Shown one piece after another: positions 60,501-64,000 of a stretch of DNA of 64,000 bases. The stretch covers positions 1 through 64,000 of the forward strand of contig NZ_LQPW01000022.1 in assembly GCF_002116635.1 (NCBI RefSeq). The letters run 5' to 3'. Every line of letters begins with the position of its first letter. Positions within the stretch are counted from its first letter, which is position 1. Origin of the DNA: Mycobacterium szulgai. Lineage in GTDB: Bacteria; Actinomycetota; Actinomycetes; Mycobacteriales; Mycobacteriaceae. The notes under the pieces were generated by a model that saw only the letters and a list, made by a program, of their open reading frames with translations, was not told the origin of the DNA and ran no database searches. The position numbers and the translations under genes are program-made.

Positions 60501-60608
60501 TGCGGCGTAGGAAAGTACAGCCGCGGCCTCGTTGCGCACCAGCTCGGCGGTATCCGACGACAGCAGCACCGGGATGGTGCCGTCGGGTAGCCGGTAGGTA
60601 ACCTTCAC
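57558..60608 (-). CDS. mbtD: Polyketide synthase MbtD (AT-KR-ACP)
   Basis: 1016 aa. The acyltransferase domain (about 90-430) has FPGQGSQRPGMG and the active-site GHSQGE. The ketoreductase (about 680-880) has LIIGGSGRLGLEFCEHFA and the Tyr in LALYAAANRMLDAM. The C-terminal carrier domain has the phosphopantetheine serine in IGLDSLQALEFRRQ. With MbtC it adds the 3-hydroxybutyrate-type unit of mycobactin. GTG start overlaps the mbtC stop (GTGA). Equivalent to Rv2381c. Its strand relative to mbtA matches, but relative to the NRPS it is inverted compared with H37Rv. Confidence 0.95.
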   Translation of the reverse strand: MKVTYRLPDGTIPVLLSSDTAELVRNEAAAVLSYAASHPEVTAQAIAGMLFRTRVARRYRALAMVTDREDLISALQAVADEQDHPSVVRTGSAATTRRHAYVFPGQGSQRPGMGRLCYESVPAFRTEVDRCAEEFQTQLGDSPLNYLLDEQLAAQDHASIVQPALFTQMAGLAATWRSFGVRPHLTIGHSQGEIAAAYVAGKVTLSDAVRVVGIRARAADEFDTGDYAMAVVAADRDTCEDLLARCAGWAELSVVNSPGMTGISGDRDTVQGIVDIFTERGTFARVIRVRYPAHTSVIQRLGEKVRTAAAHALENPKFLDSDIDCLGATLGGPLTGDLPVDQYWFWNLRNTVRFDKAVAAAIPLGVDTFVELAEHPTLQLAIEENLAGLAELPETLVIGTSSRTAGDLGEFSNNLAQLAVHDLEYPWDCLGTESDGPAPLPLPDFPNTVLNEIKFWAPYEQGGQPRGRTEFSEPAPSPPDSTGVVTRPRLLTEEWVRLQQRSLVAPRALGIIDHTTACVDLADALCAAASHLGATARLVDTRNSSPTNDLDTYVILLPQSPQLDTAAAANEVATFFADRAWWPGMRDAVTECWLVTVGGEAVLADDDAPDPVHAAASAGFRSIGAQYPGVRFRHLDLPPAPPPELAAKVLAALHTRDESELALRGGGLYAKRVSESQATPAPAAAHPEHVLIIGGSGRLGLEFCEHFARRGTRRITLVNRSGESPAVADRLQRLRSDTATQIRLAQCDLGDQAAVAQLARQHQDAPADLIVHAAVAYSGVELDDITTTHVDQALQAKVVGIARVLETFPRTDDARVILCSSISATVGGRGLALYAAANRMLDAMAHRLQSEGVDCVSVQWGHWKVHLDDSGLAMLSGLGVVPMLPADALAVDVTCLGKNVIVASFDLDRARAVLETCGRQALLAQLNSAAVPAAADSAPTGAASVPHRLVKLLAQAIGVEGIQAIDTTVPMVAIGLDSLQALEFRRQVKMEFDHDLEVADLLGGASVADVLAKLDA

Positions 60609-61936
60609 GCGACTCGCTCCTCGGAACCGGCGGGCATGGCGATGATCGCGTGCGCATTGGCACCCCCCGCGCCGAACGACGACGCGGCGCCGTAGCGGAT
60701 CCCGTTTTTCGGTTCCCAGGGGTGCAGCTTGGTAGCCAGTCGCAGGCCGGTCAGATCCCAGTCGAGTTTCTTGGTTGGGTTGTCCGAGAAAAGAGTTGGC
60801 GGGATGTGGCCGTGCTGACCGGCGAGCAGTAGCTTGATCAGGCCGAGCATTCCGGATGCGGCTTGGGCATGACCGGCGTTGGACTTGATCGATCCCAGTA
60901 GCGCTTCGGATCCGCCGGCGCCGTACGTCTTGAACAGAGCCACCAATTCCATTGGGTCGCCGGCAAGGGTTGCGGTGCCGTGTCCTTCGATCATGCCCAC
61001 GTCCGCTGGATCGATTTCGGCCACCTCGAGTGTCTTGCGGACCAGCTGTTCCTGTGCGCGGATCCGGGGTACGAGAATCGGTTTGCCTTTGCCGTTGTGG
61101 TTGGTGCGAATGGCCAGGATTCGGCCCAGGATTCGGTGTCCGAGTTGCCGGGCTCGTGATTCACGCTCGACAAGCACCGCTCCGGCACCTTCGCCCCAGA
61201 CCGTGCCGGTCGCGTCGTCAGAGTAGGCGCGGCAGTGCCCGTCGTCGGAAAGGGCATTGAGCCGGGCGAACTCATAGAAGGCCGACGGTGCTCCGAGAAC
61301 ACACACGCCGCCGGCGATGGCCCATTCGCACTCGTCCAGCGCAATCGCGGTGGCGGCCAAATGAAGTGCAGTCAACGACGACGCGCACGCGGTATCAACC
61401 GATATGGATGGGCCGGTCAGTCCCAGGAAGTGCGAGATGCGGCCGGCACCGCCAAGTTGACCCATGCCGACGGTTCGGTGGCCGGTGTAGGCATCGGCCA
61501 CCGCGGCGCGGGTTCCGTACTCCGACATGGACATTCCGATGAAACAGCCGGCCTCTTGGCCCTCGACTGCGCCCGGGTTGACCCCGGCATTTTCCAGCGC
61601 CTTCCACGCCACCCGCATCGCAACGCGTTGCTGGGGGTGCATCACGAGGGCCTCGCGAGGGGTGATGCCGAAGAAGTATGGGTCGAATACCGTTGCGCTG
61701 TCCATGAATCCGCCGGCATCGGGAACCTGTCCCCAGCCGTCCAACTCCGAAACCGACAGCAGATCGTCGACCGGCCAGCTGCGATCCCGGGGAAACGGAG
61801 AGAGCAACTCCCGAGATTCGGCGAGCGCCGACCACAATTGCGCTGGCGTGCCGATTCCTCCCGGGGCCTCGACGGCCATCCCGGATATGACGATCGGATC
61901 GCTGAATGGCGCTAGCGCAGCACCGTATTTGCTCAC
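60605..61936 (-). CDS. mbtC: Polyketide synthase MbtC (ketosynthase)
   Basis: 443 aa ketosynthase. The active-site Cys is in VDTACASSLTALH (about residue 184-190), with histidines in EGHGTATLAGDP and KSNAGHAQAASG completing the triad. It works with MbtD as the split PKS module of mycobactin synthesis. I choose GTG 61936, whose GTGA overlaps the mbtT stop and gives the family length; an upstream start at 61954 is also open. Equivalent to Rv2382c. Confidence 0.94.
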   Translation of the reverse strand: MSKYGAALAPFSDPIVISGMAVEAPGGIGTPAQLWSALAESRELLSPFPRDRSWPVDDLLSVSELDGWGQVPDAGGFMDSATVFDPYFFGITPREALVMHPQQRVAMRVAWKALENAGVNPGAVEGQEAGCFIGMSMSEYGTRAAVADAYTGHRTVGMGQLGGAGRISHFLGLTGPSISVDTACASSLTALHLAATAIALDECEWAIAGGVCVLGAPSAFYEFARLNALSDDGHCRAYSDDATGTVWGEGAGAVLVERESRARQLGHRILGRILAIRTNHNGKGKPILVPRIRAQEQLVRKTLEVAEIDPADVGMIEGHGTATLAGDPMELVALFKTYGAGGSEALLGSIKSNAGHAQAASGMLGLIKLLLAGQHGHIPPTLFSDNPTKKLDWDLTGLRLATKLHPWEPKNGIRYGAASSFGAGGANAHAIIAMPAGSEERVA

Positions 61937-62691
61937 GCTGTCTGCCCGCAGCACGCGTAGGACGCGACCAATTCCGCAACGGCGTCGAGGTGATCGTTCA
62001 AGTAGAAATGGCCGCCGTCGAACATGGTGACCTCAAGGGCGCTGGTGTGCTTGCCCCACCCGTAGAGGTCGGCCAGGCTGACGATCGGGTCTTCGTCGCC
62101 TCCGATCGCCAGAATGGGGGCCGCTATCTTGACGTCCTCGTCGCACAAGTAGGTGTCACAGGCCTGATAGTCAGCCTTGATCACGGGAAGTGCCAGCTTC
62201 ATCAGTTCGCGGTTGCTGAACACATCCGCGGTGGTGCCTTCCAGCGCTGCCAGATAGTCGAGGATTTCGTCGTCGTCCTTTGGATGCGGTGGTTTTGCCG
62301 ACGAATTGCTCGGGGCGACCGACGCCGAGACATTCAGCCGCCCCACTTTGATTCCCCGGGCCTCGGCGAGCCTGACGAATTCGAAGGCCACCCAGCCACC
62401 CATGCTGTGACCGAACGCGAATAGCGGCAGCCCGCGATTGTGGGGCGAGTTTGTGAACTCCGCGAGTGCTCCTGCCGCGATCGCGGGCAGCGCGGTGAGC
62501 GGCGTTTCGGCGGCGCGGTCCTGGCGGCCCGGGAACTGGAAAACGAGGACGGTGAACTTCTTACTCAAGGCTTTGGACAGGTTGCGATAGGCCGACGCGC
62601 CGGCCCCGGCATGCGGAAAGACCAGCAAAAGCGGGTTGTCGGGCGAATCGGGTTTGTGGAACTCCCTGATCCACCCCAATGGGCGCCGCAT
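61933..62691 (-). CDS. mbtT: Type II thioesterase MbtT
   Basis: 252 aa from ATG 62691, with GAAAGG upstream; the frame is open to 62760 but that part lies in the iron box. Nucleophile GHSMGGW, the oxyanion-side FPHAGAGASAYRNLSKAL, an Asp in IGGDEDPIVS and the His in FDGGHFYLNDH form a standard type II thioesterase that clears misprimed carrier domains of the NRPS/PKS line. Coupled to mbtC by a 4-bp overlap. MbtT is present in several mycobacterial mbt loci but not in the H37Rv mbtA-H cluster. Confidence 0.88.
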   Translation of the reverse strand: MRRPLGWIREFHKPDSPDNPLLLVFPHAGAGASAYRNLSKALSKKFTVLVFQFPGRQDRAAETPLTALPAIAAGALAEFTNSPHNRGLPLFAFGHSMGGWVAFEFVRLAEARGIKVGRLNVSASVAPSNSSAKPPHPKDDDEILDYLAALEGTTADVFSNRELMKLALPVIKADYQACDTYLCDEDVKIAAPILAIGGDEDPIVSLADLYGWGKHTSALEVTMFDGGHFYLNDHLDAVAELVASYACCGQTA

Positions 62692-62743
62692 GCACAGATA
62701 CCTTTCGTATGCCCGTCGAACAATCTCGGTCCCGCCAAGCAAC

Positions 62744-62762
62744 TTAGCGAAGGCTAACATAA
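62744..62762. promoter_or_regulatory. IdeR-like iron box upstream of mbtT-mbtC-mbtD
   Basis: TTAGCGAAGGCTAACATAA matches the 19-bp IdeR consensus at 15 positions. It lies 53 bp upstream of mbtT and would control the three-gene unit. The same 19 bp recur exactly at 63459. Confidence 0.75.
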
Positions 62763-62808
62763 ACTATCCGGCGTCACGGGCTGGATGTCAGCCCGCTGAC
62801 CTCCGGAT

Positions 62809-63396
62809 TCAGCACTGTGACGGGCTGCCTTCGTGAGGCTCCCGGTCACGAACCATGAGCGCGGCACGTTTGTTCGGCAGCTCGACGTCGCGAGTGCGAC
62901 GGAAGCCGGCGCGCTCGAACGCCCGAATCGACCGCTGGTTATCGACGTCCGGCTCGGCGATCACCCGGTCGGCGCGCGGGTCCGCATCGAGCTGCCAGGT
63001 GGATACCGCGTTCAGCAGCTTTACGGCCAGGCCGCGACCGCGGCATTCGGCCGGACCCAGCAACAGGTGCACGCCGGCGTCGTGGTCCCGGGCGGCGTAG
63101 TAGTGCGCCAACTGGTCAAGATCGGCTCGATAGAGCTCCCAATAGCTCATCGGAATCCCGTTCAGTTCGCCTACGTAGGCAGTGGAATGCGCACTTTCTT
63201 CCTGCTTCTGCAGATAGGCCGCGATCTCGCGGGGTGGCCACGCCTTCTTCCAGAAGCGAGCTACCTCGGGATCGTTCATCCATGCGTGCAGTAGGTCCAC
63301 ATCGCGGTCCAGGCACAGGCGACGCAACGAGAATTCGCCGGAGAACTCCTCGTGTTCCAGGCCGGCACAGCGGTGCCGCAGATCCGGCGTGTACAC
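62809..63396 (-). CDS. GNAT siderophore acyltransferase (IucB/MbtK-type)
   Basis: 195 aa. The pattern LLHAWMNDPEVARFWKKAWP, SYWELYRADLDQLAHYY and DHDAGVHLLLGP is typical of the siderophore-linked GNAT family that acylates N6-hydroxylysine or other hydroxylamines. CRGRGLAVKLL is the acyl-CoA-binding loop. In M. tuberculosis this job is done by MbtK (Rv1347c), encoded elsewhere; here the gene is inside the mbt locus. Whether it transfers a long acyl chain or a short one cannot be told by eye. It has its own IdeR-like box 63 bp upstream. Confidence 0.85.
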   Translation of the reverse strand: MYTPDLRHRCAGLEHEEFSGEFSLRRLCLDRDVDLLHAWMNDPEVARFWKKAWPPREIAAYLQKQEESAHSTAYVGELNGIPMSYWELYRADLDQLAHYYAARDHDAGVHLLLGPAECRGRGLAVKLLNAVSTWQLDADPRADRVIAEPDVDNQRSIRAFERAGFRRTRDVELPNKRAALMVRDREPHEGSPSQC

Positions 63397-63458
63397 CGCG
63401 CAACCTCCGGTACTGCCACCTGAAACTCGTGCTCGGACGGCCGCAGGAGCCGCTTAAC

Positions 63459-63477
63459 TTAGCGAAGGCTAACATAA
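63459..63477. promoter_or_regulatory. IdeR-like iron box between the acyltransferase and NRPS genes
   Basis: Identical to the box at 62744-62762 and in the same orientation. It lies 63 bp upstream of the minus-strand acyltransferase and 126 bp upstream of the plus-strand NRPS, so it may serve both. Confidence 0.75.
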
Positions 63478-63603
63478 TCTGCTGAGCTGTGCTTGGGTAG
63501 CGGGAAGAAGGGGCAGGCGCTGGGCGACCATGGGCACGAGTCAAGAAGATTTCCTTGGCTGCAGAGGCCTGCGGGCTTCAATTTCTAGGAGTGAAAACTA
63601 GCG

Positions 63604-64000
63604 ATGGTTGACGACGCCAGGACCGTACAGGAACGCCGTCGCGAGCTGCTGCGCCGGCGCGTCGCCGAAAGCGGCTTAGCGGCAAAGCAAACGGTGGCGA
63701 TGCCAAGGGTGCGCGCCGGTGAGCGTTACCCGCTGTCGGCGGGCCAACGCCGAATGTGGTTTCTGCAGACGATGGATCCTGCGGACGCCGCGCTGAATAT
63801 CTGTGTTGCCTATCGGCTGACCGGCGACGTGGACCAGGCACGGCTACGGGCCGCCTTCGGTGCTTTCGTCGAGCGGCACGCCGTCTTGCGTACCACCTAT
63901 GGAGTGGACAGCGCGGGTGAGCCCTATCAGATCTATAGCGATGACGCCGAGATCAATTGGAAGACGACGGATTTAACCGAATCCCCGGAACTCGAGCGGA
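63604..64000 (+). CDS. Non-ribosomal peptide synthetase, N-terminal part (probable mbtE), cut by window end
   Basis: 132 codons are visible from ATG 63604 and the frame is open at the window edge. After a basic 35-residue N-terminus it enters a condensation domain: YPLSAGQRRMWFLQTMDP is core motif C1, and FVERHAVLRTTY is C2. MbtB would begin with an aryl carrier domain, so this is more likely MbtE or MbtF. AGGAG lies about 13 nt upstream. It is oriented away from mbtC/mbtD, unlike H37Rv. Confidence 0.8.
   Translation, partial: MVDDARTVQERRRELLRRRVAESGLAAKQTVAMPRVRAGERYPLSAGQRRMWFLQTMDPADAALNICVAYRLTGDVDQARLRAAFGAFVERHAVLRTTYGVDSAGEPYQIYSDDAEINWKTTDLTESPELER

Overview
The window is chromosomal DNA from a slow-growing Mycobacterium. 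Evidence: high GC, GTG starts and ATGA/GTGA overlaps, PE/PE_PGRS genes, an MmpS/MmpL pair, eis, mycobactin genes with IdeR-type boxes, and gene order that largely follows M. tuberculosis H37Rv Rv2427c (proA) to Rv2380c (mbtE) in opposite orientation. Comparisons with H37Rv are from memory. The species is not identified.

Layout. 1-2.5 kb: an accessory minus-strand cassette with a small type VII secretion (T7SS)-type protein, a large WXG-like protein with a toxin-like C-terminal part, a putative immunity protein and a frameshifted paralogue of it. 2.6-10.7 kb: conserved block of proA, MoxR/VWA pair, a methyltransferase, nadD-rsfS-gpgP-octT and a DegV protein. 10.7-20.9 kb: mostly accessory, with a PE protein carrying a retropepsin-like domain, mmpL-mmpS, a DapB-fold oxidoreductase, the conserved eis, and an operon of two acyl-CoA dehydrogenases plus a PPOX-fold protein. 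21.1-28.3 kb: comEA-comEC-holA, rpsT, and the ATP-grasp/alpha-E/transglutaminase triad. 28.3-31.3 kb: two PE_PGRS genes, one frameshifted in a G8 tract. 31.4-40.6 kb: membrane protein, rnz, CBS protein, PemK-like protein, lepA (no canonical start codon), lppR, GH15 trehalase-like enzyme, FAD monooxygenase and two tiny membrane proteins.

40.6-48.4 kb is a sulfur assimilation region. Sulfate import (subI-cysT-cysW-cysA, plus) faces sulfate/sulfite reduction and siroheme insertion (sirA-cysH-che1, minus). Each operon is preceded by a short, apparently leaderless ORF with clustered cysteine codons, so both may be controlled by cysteine-responsive attenuation. Then come hemW/hemN and an SbtA-like permease.

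51.9-64 kb is a mycobactin-type siderophore locus with an order I do not recognise: mbtI(+), alpha/beta hydrolase(-), mbtA(-), mbtG(+), mbtD(-), mbtC(-), thioesterase mbtT(-), GNAT acyltransferase(-), and the start of an NRPS(+), cut by the window end. Four IdeR-like boxes sit at its promoters; two are identical. mbtB, mbtF and mbtH are not in the window. Most strikingly, mbtC/mbtD are inverted relative to the NRPS, and mbtG is divergent from mbtA.
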